From positions 1,736,001 to 1,800,000 of the forward strand of contig NZ_CP060388.1 in the NCBI RefSeq assembly GCF_014280435.1: DNA of 64,000 nt. The letters are read 5' to 3'. The translations under genes and the position numbers were made by a program. The notes beneath the pieces are model-generated. The model was not told where the DNA came from. It saw nothing but the letters and a program-made list of their open reading frames with translations, and did no database searches. The stretch's first letter is position 1. Every line of letters begins with the position of its first letter. This stretch comes from Sphingobium sp. KCTC 72723 (GTDB lineage: Bacteria; Pseudomonadota; Alphaproteobacteria; Sphingomonadales; Sphingomonadaceae). Positions 1 to 7,392 of this stretch are shown here, one piece after another.

Positions 1-1
1 G

Positions 2-661
2 CATCCCGAGCAAAAGGACATGACTGTCGCGCAGGCGCTGGAGGCCGAACGGCCCGTACTGCAACCGATGCTGTCGCCGTTCGACGGCTTTCACGAGACG
101 AGCCACGCGGTCACCGGCACATGCCTGATCAGCTTTGACCGCAACCGCTATTCTGTGGCGGCGCGGACGGTGCGCCGTGCGGTTCAGGTGCGCGCCTATG
201 CCGACCGGATCATAGTCCGCTTGGGGGACGAGATCGTCGCCGAACACCCGCGCTGCTTTGGGCGCGACCGCACGATTTACGATCCATGGCACTATCTGCC
301 GGTGCTGGTGCACAAACCCGGCGCCCTGCGCAACGGCGCACCATTCCTTGACTGGGCGCTGCCACCAGCGCTGGCCCGGTTGCGGCGCAAGCTGGGCAGT
401 GGGGACGAAGCCGATCGCCGTTTTGTCCGCGTGCTTGCTGCCATATCCACCGATGGGCTGGAGGCTGTCGAGGCCGCCATCGGCGAAGCGTTCGATACCG
501 GCGCTGCCAGCGACGAGGTGATCCTCAATATTCTGGCGCGCCGCCGCGAACCGCCAGCAGATCAGCCAATGAGCGTGGTGGTCGACCTCAAGCTCAAGCA
601 TCCGCCCCGCGCCGATTGCGCGATCTATGATACGGTGCGAGGCCACAATGCAGCGGCATGA
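2..661 (+). CDS. istA: IS21 transposase IstA, C-terminal part (truncated by window edge)
   Basis: The frame is open from base 2, so the start lies outside the window; about 219 C-terminal residues are visible. IstA is the DDE transposase of IS21 elements and works with the IstB helper ATPase. The visible part begins beyond the catalytic core, with an [18 protein letters not shown] segment followed by a beta-rich region containing FDRNRYSV. That motif is typical of the IstA C-terminal domain after the integrase core. The stop at 659-661 overlaps the start of istB, the usual translational coupling in this family. The ATG at base 20 is internal and not a real start. Confidence 0.85.
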   Translation, partial: HPEQKDMTVAQALEAERPVLQPMLSPFDGFHETSHAVTGTCLISFDRNRYSVAARTVRRAVQVRAYADRIIVRLGDEIVAEHPRCFGRDRTIYDPWHYLPVLVHKPGALRNGAPFLDWALPPALARLRRKLGSGDEADRRFVRVLAAISTDGLEAVEAAIGEAFDTGAASDEVILNILARRREPPADQPMSVVVDLKLKHPPRADCAIYDTVRGHNAAA

Positions 662-1376
662 GATGATCGACACCATGCGCGCGCTGGGCCTCAAGGGAAT
701 GGCCAGCGCGTTCGATGAGGCGGTAACCACTGGCGTGCAACGCCAGCGCACCACGCCCGAGATCCTGACCGATCTGCTGCGCGCCGAAGCCGCCCACCGT
801 CACGCCGCCTCGATCCGCTACCGCATGAGTGCGGCCAAACTGCCGGTGATCAAGGATCTTGATGCGTTCGTGTTCGACGGTACGCCTATCAACGAGGAAC
901 TGGTCCGCGCGCTGCACGCCGGATCATTCCTGCCCGGCAGGCGCAATATCGTACTGGTTGGCGGCACCGGAACCGGCAAGACTCACTTGGCAATCGCCAT
1001 TGCCGCCAGCGTCGTGCGCGCAGGCGCCCGTGGCCGCTACTTTAACACCGTTGATCTGGTCACCCGGCTCGAGGATGAGGCGCGCATCGGCAAGGCCGGC
1101 GCACTCGCTGCCCAACTCAGCCGCATCGAACTCGTCGTGCTTGATGAACTGGGTTATCTGCCGTTTGCTCGCTCCGGCGGCCAGTTGCTGTTCCACCTGA
1201 TGAGCAAACTCTACGAAAAGACCTCAGTGATCATCACCACCAACCTGGCATTCGGCGAATGGCCCACGGTGTTCGGCGATCCCAAAATGACCACCGCGTT
1301 GCTCGATCGCACCACCCACCATTGCGATATCATCGAGACCGGCAACGACAGCTGGCGCTTCAAACACCGCAACTGA
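648..1376 (+). CDS. istB: IS21 helper ATPase IstB
   Basis: This is the AAA+ ATPase that assists IstA in target capture and transposition. With the start at 648 the protein has 242 residues, close to the family norm of about 250. A Walker A motif (GGTGTGKT) lies at residues 105-112 and Walker B (LVVLDELGY) follows about 60 residues later. The C-terminus holds the family-typical ALLDRTTHH segment. The start at 648 overlaps the istA stop by 14 bp; an alternative ATG at 627 would add seven residues. The gene appears intact. Confidence 0.93.
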   Translation: MQRHEMIDTMRALGLKGMASAFDEAVTTGVQRQRTTPEILTDLLRAEAAHRHAASIRYRMSAAKLPVIKDLDAFVFDGTPINEELVRALHAGSFLPGRRNIVLVGGTGTGKTHLAIAIAASVVRAGARGRYFNTVDLVTRLEDEARIGKAGALAAQLSRIELVVLDELGYLPFARSGGQLLFHLMSKLYEKTSVIITTNLAFGEWPTVFGDPKMTTALLDRTTHHCDIIETGNDSWRFKHRN

Positions 1377-1406
1377 CCCAGCCTCAAAAGCCCCCATAAA
1401 AATTGC

Positions 1407-1465
1407 TTCGCGCTGGCGCTGCCTCCGGTCGGGCTACGCCCTCCCTACGCCAGCGCCAGCGCGAA
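1407..1465 (+). repeat. Perfect 15-bp inverted repeat downstream of istB
   Basis: TTCGCGCTGGCGCTG at 1407-1421 is matched by its exact reverse complement at 1451-1465, giving a 15-bp stem with a 29-nt loop. It lies inside the element between the istB stop and the terminal repeats. No T-tract follows, so it is not a standard Rho-independent terminator. It may limit readthrough or expression from outside. Confidence 0.7.
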
Positions 1466-1503
1466 ATCCGCGCCCGGCATCAACCCCAGCGCAACGCCGC
1501 AAG

Positions 1504-1551
1504 GTGGTTCCCTTTTGCACGCCGATAGTGGGTCCCGTTTGGACGCCGATT
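1504..1551 (+). repeat. IS21 right-end tandem repeats (2 x 24 bp)
   Basis: Two adjacent 24-bp units share GTGG-TCCC-TTTG-ACGCCGAT with four mismatches. They immediately precede the TGACA element terminus at 1555. Such repeats are the transposase binding sites of IS21-family ends. Confidence 0.75.
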
Positions 1552-1558
1552 GACAGGC

Positions 1559-1711
1559 ATGAATGCCGTGGCGGTCGAAAATCTCGCTGATGTGCCGGTC
1601 ATCATCGCCTCGATCATCCAAGCCATCCACGCTGGCGAGCTGGACGTACAGGCAAAAGCGGCCATTGCCGACCGCAAGGTTCAGCGTAAAGCCAAGCAGG
1701 CCGCTGCTTAA
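1559..1711 (+). pseudogene. Small ORF fragment at the IS junction (50 aa)
   Basis: A 50-residue reading frame starts four bases after the inferred IS end, with sequence beginning MNAVAVENLADVPVI and ending in a Lys/Gln/Ala-rich tail. The frame is also open upstream into the IS terminus, and there is no clear ribosome binding site before the ATG. This looks like the 3' remnant of a gene cut by the insertion sequence. I do not recognise the family. It could be a genuine short helical protein. Confidence 0.4.
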
Positions 1712-1747
1712 TGCAATTGATTGAATAGGGCGGGCCGCGTGTCCGCC

Positions 1748-1945
1748 CTAATTGCCGCTCACTATTAGTGAGGCGAGCAGATCGCCGACACCAATACGGC
1801 GGCCAGTGCGATCATAGGTGGCATTTATCGCGGGATCGAACCAGCCCGCAGGCGACCCATCAGCAGCATAGCCCCTGATCTGCCGCCCTACCTGTTGCCG
1901 CCACCCCAGCAATTTCCCTGAACCATCCCGCAAATTTTGCCGCAT
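1748..1945 (-). CDS. Small glycine-rich beta-repeat protein, possibly 4-fold beta-flower type
   Basis: This is a 65-aa protein. The ATG at 1945 is preceded by GGAGG five bases upstream on the minus strand, which decides the start; the longer frame would need a TTG at 1972. The sequence has repeating turns of the kind GKLLGW, GRQIRGYAADG, GWFDPAINATYDRTGRRIG and ends GDLLASLIV. From memory this recurrent G-x-x-G-aromatic / TYD-x-x-G-R pattern resembles small beta-flower proteins carried by prophages and islands; I cannot confirm that without a search. It lies just downstream of the integrase on the same strand. Function unknown. Confidence 0.6.
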   Translation of the reverse strand: MRQNLRDGSGKLLGWRQQVGRQIRGYAADGSPAGWFDPAINATYDRTGRRIGVGDLLASLIVSGN

Positions 1946-2069
1946 TCCAGCCTCCAATTTTGAGGCTGTCAATCAAGCGCTGGCTTCGGCGCATGTCGAT
2001 CCGCTATGGCTACTTCCGCCCACGATTGGTGAGAATGCCCTGTCGGCGTCTGAGTGCTGGAACCGCAGT

Positions 2070-3425
2070 TCACGCTGTCGCACTGCTTGGGCTGGGCAAA
2101 TCGCCATCGTCGGGCTGGAGCGCGCGCCTGAGTGCAGGATGCTTGTCGCCCCACGGATCGTTTTCCAGTTCAGCAAGCCCAGCCGCTTCCACAAGGGCAT
2201 CAAAATCGAAATCTTCCCCGCCATTCTGTTTCGCAAAGCGGAGCGCAGCAAGGATCGTTGCAGGATCCCATTCACCCTCTGGGTATCCAGTCAGTTCTTT
2301 GACGCGGTGTTCTGGCAGCACATGGTCGTAGTGCCTGTGGATTTGCGTCACAGAGGTTCCGCAGTTGCGAGCAATGTCAGCGTGCTGCTTCCCGTTCGTC
2401 AGTCGATCCGTAATGTAGGTATGCCGCAGGCTATAGATGGTACGGTTGTGGCCATCTGGCCCTTTCAGCAAATCCGCCTCGGCCAGCAAGTTGCGGAAGG
2501 TGTGGTGAGGATCCCAGCCCGGCTTGAATAGGAAAACCTTTTCCTCTTCCGTGCTGCCGTCATCCTTTCGGAGATTCTCCAGTTCCTGCAAATATGGCTT
2601 GAGACCAAGCTGGCTGAACACAATTCGCGTGCCCGTCTTCGTTTCGTTCATCACGGTGATCTTGGCGAGGCCGTCACGGGTCCATTTGACATCAGACCAC
2701 TTGCAGAGAGCGGCTTCGCGCGGCCTCATGCCCGTGAGATAGTAGAACCAGACGAGGCATCGGACGATCTGGCGCTGATGGTTGTGCAGCTTATGTTGCC
2801 CGCTATGCTGCCAATCGTCCATGTGCTGGGCCAGCTTGAACCATTCGTCGGCATCAAATCCGAAGCGCTTTGCGCGGTTCGGATCGGTATTGAGCAACTT
2901 GGCTTTGGCGCGCGGAATGACGGGACAAAGAGACCAGCGCACAGCTTGATCGAGAGCTTGGCCGATTAGCCCAAGTTCCATTGTTAGCGTTTTGCGCGCC
3001 GGGCGCTTCGTCCCTTTTTCCCTGCGCCAACCAACGTAATTTTCGACTTTTTGGACCGTGATCTTGTCTACGGCGCAGTTATCGAAATACGGCTTGATGT
3101 AACGATTGCCACTCCCGCTATGCAGCCTCTGACGATGAATGCTGAGGTTCTTCTCTACCCACGGAATCCAGCGCTTGTCCCAAAATTCGTCGAACTTGAT
3201 AGAATTGAGTGGCATATCAGCGTCTGCACGCGGCTTTAGCTTGCTGTACAGTTCCAAGGCAGCACGTTCCGCCCCCGCCTGATCCAATATCTTTAGGCTT
3301 CGTCGTGTCCGTTTTCCACCGCCAAGCTCCAAACGAGCCTGCCACGTCCCGTCACTATTGTCGCCGCGCTTGTAGAGGACGATCGCACCGCCCATCAATT
3401 TTACAGTGTCTTGCTGATGCCCCAT
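2070..3425 (-). CDS. Phage-type tyrosine recombinase / integrase
   Basis: A site-specific recombinase of 451 aa that would integrate or excise the genomic island to its left. An N-terminal arm-binding/SAM-like part covers about residues 1-160. The catalytic domain follows with Arg in TGMRPREA (about residue 234), the second box YSLRHTY (Arg 334, His 335; the first box-II histidine is Tyr, common in phage integrases) and the nucleophile in HRHYDHV (Tyr 366). A C-terminal extension of about 80 residues rich in Glu/Asp is unusual. The ATG at 3425 has a GGTGG-type ribosome site five bases upstream; a GTG at 3434 is the alternative. It points away from rpsI, so the att site should lie at 3426-3651. 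Confidence 0.88.
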   Translation of the reverse strand: MGHQQDTVKLMGGAIVLYKRGDNSDGTWQARLELGGGKRTRRSLKILDQAGAERAALELYSKLKPRADADMPLNSIKFDEFWDKRWIPWVEKNLSIHRQRLHSGSGNRYIKPYFDNCAVDKITVQKVENYVGWRREKGTKRPARKTLTMELGLIGQALDQAVRWSLCPVIPRAKAKLLNTDPNRAKRFGFDADEWFKLAQHMDDWQHSGQHKLHNHQRQIVRCLVWFYYLTGMRPREAALCKWSDVKWTRDGLAKITVMNETKTGTRIVFSQLGLKPYLQELENLRKDDGSTEEEKVFLFKPGWDPHHTFRNLLAEADLLKGPDGHNRTIYSLRHTYITDRLTNGKQHADIARNCGTSVTQIHRHYDHVLPEHRVKELTGYPEGEWDPATILAALRFAKQNGGEDFDFDALVEAAGLAELENDPWGDKHPALRRALQPDDGDLPSPSSATA

Positions 3426-3439
3426 GCTTGCCACCCTAT

Positions 3440-3585
3440 GCGTGTAAAGGTGACTAAGTCGTAAGCTCGCGGAGCTGTCGTCGCGATCAAAACATGAACA
3501 AGCGTGTAATCGCGCGTGTTGCCTGCGTGTATCAGGCTAACTCGTGGCAGCGCATTTCTGCGGCGAGCGTGTAAGCTACGTGTAA
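3440..3585. repeat. Six NCGTGTNN direct repeats upstream of the integrase
   Basis: GCGTGTAA occurs at 3440, 3502 and 3567; GCGTGTTG at 3514; GCGTGTAT at 3525; ACGTGTAA at 3578. Three neighbouring spacings are 11-12 bp (3502-3514-3525 and 3567-3578), about one helical turn. The array fills the gap between the integrase start and the rpsI terminator, the expected place for integrase arm-type binding sites at an attachment site. Confidence 0.6.
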
Positions 3586-3587
3586 CG

Positions 3588-3616
3588 AAAAAGGGGGCCA
3601 TTTCTGACCCCCTTTT
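3588..3616 (-). terminator. Rho-independent terminator of rplM-rpsI
   Basis: On the minus strand AAAAGGGGG pairs with CCCCC across a 10-nt loop and is followed by five T residues. It lies 36 bp after the rpsI stop. The symmetrical A/T flanks would allow some function in both directions. Confidence 0.85.
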
Positions 3617-3651
3617 CCTTGATTTCCAACTGGTTAAGCCCAGCTTCCAGA

Positions 3652-4227
3652 TTAGCGCTTCGAGAACTGGAAGCTCTTGCGCGCCTTCGCCTTGCCGTAC
3701 TTCTTGCGTTCGACAACGCGGCTGTCGCGGGTCAGGAAGCCTTCGGCCTTGACCGCGCTGCGCAGCGCAGGCTCATACTTCGTCAGCGCCTGGGCGATGC
3801 CATGCTTGACCGCACCGGCCTGACCCGACAGACCGCCACCCTTTACGGTGCAGATCACGTCATACTGGCCATTGCGATCTGTAACGCCGAACGGCTGGTT
3901 GATCACCAGACGCAGGGTAGGACGCGCAAAGTAGATTTCCTGATCGCGGCCATTGACCGTGATCTTGCCGGTGCCGGGCTTTACCCAAACACGGGCCACG
4001 GCGTCCTTACGACGGCCCGTGGCATAAGCGCGGCCAAGGCCGTCGATTTCCTGCGCACGCAGCGGCATGGTGGAAACCGGGGGAGCAATCGGCGCGGCAG
4101 GCGCTTCGGCTTCGGCAGCAGCGTCGGCAACAGGTGCCTCGGCAGCGACCGGCGCGGCGACAGGCGCAGCAGCGGCTTCGGCAGCGATCTGCGCGAGGTC
4201 GGACAGGGACTGGCGGTTATCGGACAT
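3652..4227 (-). CDS. rpsI: 30S ribosomal protein S9 (uS9) with long N-terminal extension
   Basis: The core uS9 fold covers roughly residues 63-191, with the conserved [10 protein letters not shown] start and the invariant basic C-terminal tail ending SKR that reaches the ribosomal P site. At 191 aa it is about 60 residues longer than the usual 130. The extra N-terminus is Ala/Pro/Glu-rich (repeats of [14 protein letters not shown] type) and probably disordered. Its ATG overlaps the rplM stop (TAATG), the usual rplM-rpsI operon coupling. A 9-bp inverted repeat (3642-3650 with 3667-3675) straddles the stop codon. Confidence 0.96.
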   Translation of the reverse strand: MSDNRQSLSDLAQIAAEAAAAPVAAPVAAEAPVADAAAEAEAPAAPIAPPVSTMPLRAQEIDGLGRAYATGRRKDAVARVWVKPGTGKITVNGRDQEIYFARPTLRLVINQPFGVTDRNGQYDVICTVKGGGLSGQAGAVKHGIAQALTKYEPALRSAVKAEGFLTRDSRVVERKKYGKAKARKSFQFSKR

Positions 4228-4706
4228 TATGCACCCACCTTGTTCTTGCGGTTGCGCGATGCGAAATCGAGCACTTCGGGGTTCTGGGCTTCATGCACAT
4301 GATCGGCACCGGCGAACACGCGCAGGTTGCGCATCTGCTGGCGACCCAGCGGGCCACGGGGGATCATGCGTTCGATGGCCTTTTCAAGCACGCGCTCAGG
4401 AAAACGACCTTCCAAAATCTTGGCAGGCGTGGTTTCCTTGATGCCGCCGGCATAACCGGTGTGCTTGTAATAGACCTTGTCGGTCAGCTTCTTGCCGGTG
4501 AACTTCACCTTGCCCGCGTTGATGATGATGACATTGTCACCGCAATCGACATGGGGGGTAAAGCTGGTCTTGTGCTTGCCGCGCAGGATATTTGCGACGG
4601 TCGAAGCGAGACGACCCACGACGAGGCCTTCGGCGTCGATCAGGATCCATTTCTTGTCGACCGTTGCCGGCGAAGCCGACTTGGTGGTCTTCATCAGCGC
4701 CTTCAT
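4227..4706 (-). CDS. rplM: 50S ribosomal protein L13 (uL13)
   Basis: An early-assembling large-subunit protein. The 159-aa sequence shows family landmarks: [17 protein letters not shown] near the N-terminus, [15 protein letters not shown], and the Y-HTGYAGG segment. It is slightly longer than the E. coli protein at both ends. It is first in a two-gene operon with rpsI. A GGAGT ribosome site lies about 10 bases upstream of the ATG, and the leader carries a strong GNRA-capped hairpin described separately. Confidence 0.97.
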   Translation of the reverse strand: MKALMKTTKSASPATVDKKWILIDAEGLVVGRLASTVANILRGKHKTSFTPHVDCGDNVIIINAGKVKFTGKKLTDKVYYKHTGYAGGIKETTPAKILEGRFPERVLEKAIERMIPRGPLGRQQMRNLRVFAGADHVHEAQNPEVLDFASRNRKNKVGA

Positions 4707-4734
4707 GGTGCCAATACTCCAGAATAAAAGGAAA

Positions 4735-4758
4735 CCGGACGCCGTTACCGACGCCCGG
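4735..4758 (-). promoter_or_regulatory. GUAA-capped hairpin in the rplM leader
   Basis: On the minus strand these 24 bases fold into a 10-bp stem (two G-U pairs) closed by a GUAA tetraloop of the GNRA class. It sits 29 bases upstream of the rplM start and just after the inferred transcription start, so it would form the extreme 5' end of the mRNA. It could stabilise the transcript or serve L13 feedback control; the latter is inference. Confidence 0.5.
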
Positions 4759-4768
4759 AAGTGAGGCG

Positions 4769-4797
4769 CTAATGACGGGCGCGCCCCTGAAAGTCAA
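4769..4797 (-). promoter_or_regulatory. Probable housekeeping promoter of rplM-rpsI
   Basis: On the minus strand TTGACT (4797-4792) and CATTAG (4774-4769) are separated by 17 bp, matching a sigma-70 type -35 well and a -10 moderately. Transcription would start near 4762, giving a leader of about 56 nt. Confidence 0.45.
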
Positions 4798-4842
4798 GAG
4801 ATTCGGCCCGTTTGCTGACGGGTAAAATAATACCCGTGCCTT

Positions 4843-5637
4843 TTACCCGCCGGTCAACCGCCGTGTTTCGGTCAATGTGCGTGCGCCCACGGTCAGCGTG
4901 CGGTGCTGGCTTTCGACCAGTCCGGTGGTGCGTGACAGGTGATAATGGAGCGTAACGCCAATCCCCTCCCCCGCCAGATTTTCCGTCATGTCGAGCGCGG
5001 CGGGCGTTTGTGCGGTGACGCGCAATTCCCCTGCCACCGGCACCGGACGGCCCAGTGGCGACCCCGCCATGGTGCGCACGCCCCGCCCTGCGCCATCCTC
5101 CACGCCGCTGGCGACAAACAGCAACAGCGGCTGAAACTCACCCGCCAGCAAGGACAGCCGCCCTTCGGACGACAGCCCGGCAAACAGCGCCTGCACCGAC
5201 CGGGCGGCCCGGTGGCGCGGCGTGTCCGGCGCGAAGCCGGCCAGCATATTGTCCAGCCCGGACTGCACCGTCGTCCAGACCGCATCCATATCGTCCAGCG
5301 CGACGATCCGACCCGCAGGATCAAGCCGGAAATGCAGCCCCACACCGACCAGCGGGGTCAGCGCGGCGGCAAAGGGTTCCGCACCGGACGCAGGCGCATC
5401 GCTGTCCACGGCGCGCAGCGTGGCGTGGAGAATATAGCCTTCCCCCGCCCGCTCGAAACGCAGGTCACGGGTGGCGGTGAAACGGCTGTCGCGCCCTTCG
5501 ATCGGGCGATGCTGTTCGATCACATAGGTCAGCGCCCGGTCGGTCGGCGGCGCGAAGGGGATGGCGATGCTATCCGCCCGTGCAACGCCGGGCGACAGGA
5601 TGGCCAGCGCCAGCACGACGACGCCCCACCGCTTCAT
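4843..5637 (-). CDS. Secreted protein of unknown function, coupled to ctaA
   Basis: 264 aa with a clear Sec signal (MKRWGVVVLALAILSPGVARADS, cleavage after ARA). The mature part has beta-rich stretches such as ALTYVIEQHRPIEGRDSRFTATRDLRF and a C-terminus GVTLHYHLSRTTGLVESQHR. No catalytic motif is recognised. The ATG at 5637 overlaps the ctaA stop in an ATGA junction, so it is translationally coupled to heme A synthase and may act in cytochrome oxidase biogenesis or envelope homeostasis; that is only context. A dyad at 4818-4837 (ACGGGTA/TACCCGT) follows the stop but lacks a clear T-tract. Confidence 0.75.
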   Translation of the reverse strand: MKRWGVVVLALAILSPGVARADSIAIPFAPPTDRALTYVIEQHRPIEGRDSRFTATRDLRFERAGEGYILHATLRAVDSDAPASGAEPFAAALTPLVGVGLHFRLDPAGRIVALDDMDAVWTTVQSGLDNMLAGFAPDTPRHRAARSVQALFAGLSSEGRLSLLAGEFQPLLLFVASGVEDGAGRGVRTMAGSPLGRPVPVAGELRVTAQTPAALDMTENLAGEGIGVTLHYHLSRTTGLVESQHRTLTVGARTLTETRRLTGG

Positions 5638-6674
5638 GCGCGGCGCATTCCCACCGCGTGCGCGCCCCATGCCGCCGACGCCACCACCAGCGCGCCGACC
5701 GCCTGATGCAGCACGGCCAGCGGCAAAGCGATGCCGCTGATAACCGTGGCGATGCCCAGCACGACCTGCGTCCCGACGGTCGCGTTGATGGCGATGGATG
5801 CACCGCGCTGGCCCGCCCTTTTGGCTTTGCGGGCGAGCAGGATCAACGCAGCCGCTGCGACCCACGCCCACCAGCGATGAATGAAATGGACCAGATAGGG
5901 GTCGCTGGACAGAGTCGCCCAGAGCGAACCGAGCCAGGCAATGCCCTGCGGCACCAGATGGTCGTTCATCAACGGCCATGTGCTGGAGACATAGCCCGCA
6001 TCCAGCCCGGCCGTGAACGCGCCGAACATCAGTTGCACGAACAGCCCCACCAGCGCGACAAGCGCCAGCGGGCGCAGCGTCGCTCGATGGGCGCGCGGAT
6101 TACGGGCCAGCGCCAGCAGGTCCAGCGCCGTCCACACCAGCCCGCCGATGATGAACAATGCGGTCAGCAGATGGACCGCCAGCCGATAATGACTGACATC
6201 CGTGCGCACCGACAGGCCGGATTTGACCATCCACCAACCGATCGCCCCCTGCAACCCGCCCAGCGCCAGCAATGCGACCAGACGCAGGCCATAACCCGCC
6301 GGAATCGCGCGCTTCCATGCGAACCACAACAGCGGCAGGGCAAAGGCGACACCGATCAGCCGCCCCAGCAAGCGATGCGCCCATTCCCAGAAGAAAATGA
6401 ACTGAAAGTCGGGCAGGCTCATGCCCCGGTTGATCTGCTGATATTCCGGGGTCTGCTGATACAGGCGGAACGCCTCCATCCACTGGTCATGGGTCAGCGG
6501 CGGGATGGCACCCGTAATCGGTTTCCATTGCGTGATCGACAGGCCCGATTCGGTCAGCCGGGTGATCCCGCCCACCACCACCATCAGGAAAACGAGGATA
6601 GCGACAGCCAGCAGCCAGCGCGCGATGGCGCGCGGAGCAAGATGGGATGGGGCGGAAAAAGCGGGCGCGGTCAT
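5634..6674 (-). CDS. ctaA: Heme A synthase, COX15/CtaA type
   Basis: This integral membrane enzyme oxidises the C8 methyl of heme O to a formyl group, giving heme A for aa3-type oxidases. The 346-aa protein has about eight hydrophobic segments. Heme-ligand motifs are visible: FFWEWAHRLLGR (the E-x-x-H type), VHLLTALF, LVHFIHRWWAW and VLHQAVGAL. The type with SGLSITQWKPITGAIPPL after the first segment matches the alphaproteobacterial/mitochondrial COX15 group. The start at 6674 (MTAPAFSAP) places the first membrane segment correctly; the frame continues upstream without homology. Confidence 0.93.
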   Translation of the reverse strand: MTAPAFSAPSHLAPRAIARWLLAVAILVFLMVVVGGITRLTESGLSITQWKPITGAIPPLTHDQWMEAFRLYQQTPEYQQINRGMSLPDFQFIFFWEWAHRLLGRLIGVAFALPLLWFAWKRAIPAGYGLRLVALLALGGLQGAIGWWMVKSGLSVRTDVSHYRLAVHLLTALFIIGGLVWTALDLLALARNPRAHRATLRPLALVALVGLFVQLMFGAFTAGLDAGYVSSTWPLMNDHLVPQGIAWLGSLWATLSSDPYLVHFIHRWWAWVAAAALILLARKAKRAGQRGASIAINATVGTQVVLGIATVISGIALPLAVLHQAVGALVVASAAWGAHAVGMRRA

Positions 6675-6759
6675 GCCCGGTCCATGCGCCGATGCACCGC
6701 CCGTTTCAAGAGCAGCCGCAAGATGATGCCATGGACAAAACGTCCCGGCATCGGTGCCA

Positions 6760-7392
6760 TCAGGCCAATGTGGCTTTCCACGCCGCCACCAGATCACGCC
6801 CCCGCTGCCCCACTGTCGCAGCATCGTCGCCCGGCCGGTAGAGCGCGCCGCCCACGCCAATGCCCTCGCACCCGCCCGCCAACCATTGCCCGATCGTATC
6901 CGCGCCCGTGCCGCCGACCGCCCACACGCCGACATGTTTGGGCAGCACGTCCTTGACCGCCTTCACATAGGCCGGGCCAAGCCGGGCGGCGGGGAACAGC
7001 TTGATCCGGCGCGCGCCTGCCTTGATCGCGGCAAAGGCTTCGCTGGGCGTCATGAAGCCAGGCAGCAATTCCAGACCCAATTCAGCGCCGCGCGCGATCA
7101 CCGCCGGGTCCGTGTTGGGCGTCACCATGATGCGCCCGCCCACGCCATGCAGCGCATCGACCGATTCGACGCTCAGCACCGTGCCGCCGCCAATCATCGC
7201 CACATCGCCGAACGCGCGTTGCATCGCGCCGATGCTGTCGAGCGGATCGGGCGAATTGAACGGCACTTCCAATATGCGGATGCCCGCCTCCACCAGCGCG
7301 GCGGCGACGTCCAGCGCCTCTTCCGGGCGGATGCCGCGCAGGATCGCGGCGATCGGCGGCGCACCATCGGCCAGCAGGTCGTCCATCGTCAT
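6760..7392 (-). CDS. dgoA: 2-dehydro-3-deoxy-6-phosphogalactonate aldolase
   Basis: A class I aldolase of the KDPG/KDPGal family that splits 2-keto-3-deoxy-6-phosphogalactonate into pyruvate and glyceraldehyde 3-phosphate. The 210-aa length is normal. Family features are the AAILRG start, the catalytic Glu in ILEVPFNSP, the GGGTVL motif and the Schiff-base Lys in RRIKLFPA. The ILRG-IRPEEA and IEVPFNSPDP pattern favours the DgoA branch over Eda. Its ATG overlaps the stop of dgoK (ATGA), so the two form one transcript divergent from the dehydratase. Confidence 0.93.
   Translation of the reverse strand: MTMDDLLADGAPPIAAILRGIRPEEALDVAAALVEAGIRILEVPFNSPDPLDSIGAMQRAFGDVAMIGGGTVLSVESVDALHGVGGRIMVTPNTDPAVIARGAELGLELLPGFMTPSEAFAAIKAGARRIKLFPAARLGPAYVKAVKDVLPKHVGVWAVGGTGADTIGQWLAGGCEGIGVGGALYRPGDDAATVGQRGRDLVAAWKATLA

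Larger units (their letters stand above)
1..1555 (+). mobile_element. IS21-family insertion sequence, right-hand part
   Basis: The window opens inside an IS21-type element. The end of istA, the overlapping istB and a terminal repeat block follow one another. Two 24-bp tandem units at 1504-1527 and 1528-1551 match at 20 of 24 positions and stop just before TGACA at 1551-1555. IS21 elements characteristically carry multiple terminal repeats and end in CA, so I place the right end at 1555. The left end lies outside the window, so the target duplication cannot be checked. The element interrupts or abuts a small ORF and lies about 500 bp from an integrase gene module, so it is probably part of an integrated island. 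Confidence 0.85.

Noticed and set aside
4818..4837. ACGGGTA/TACCCGT dyad as terminator of the ctaA unit
   Set aside because: No T-tract follows on the minus strand, so it is noted only in the neighbouring gene entry.
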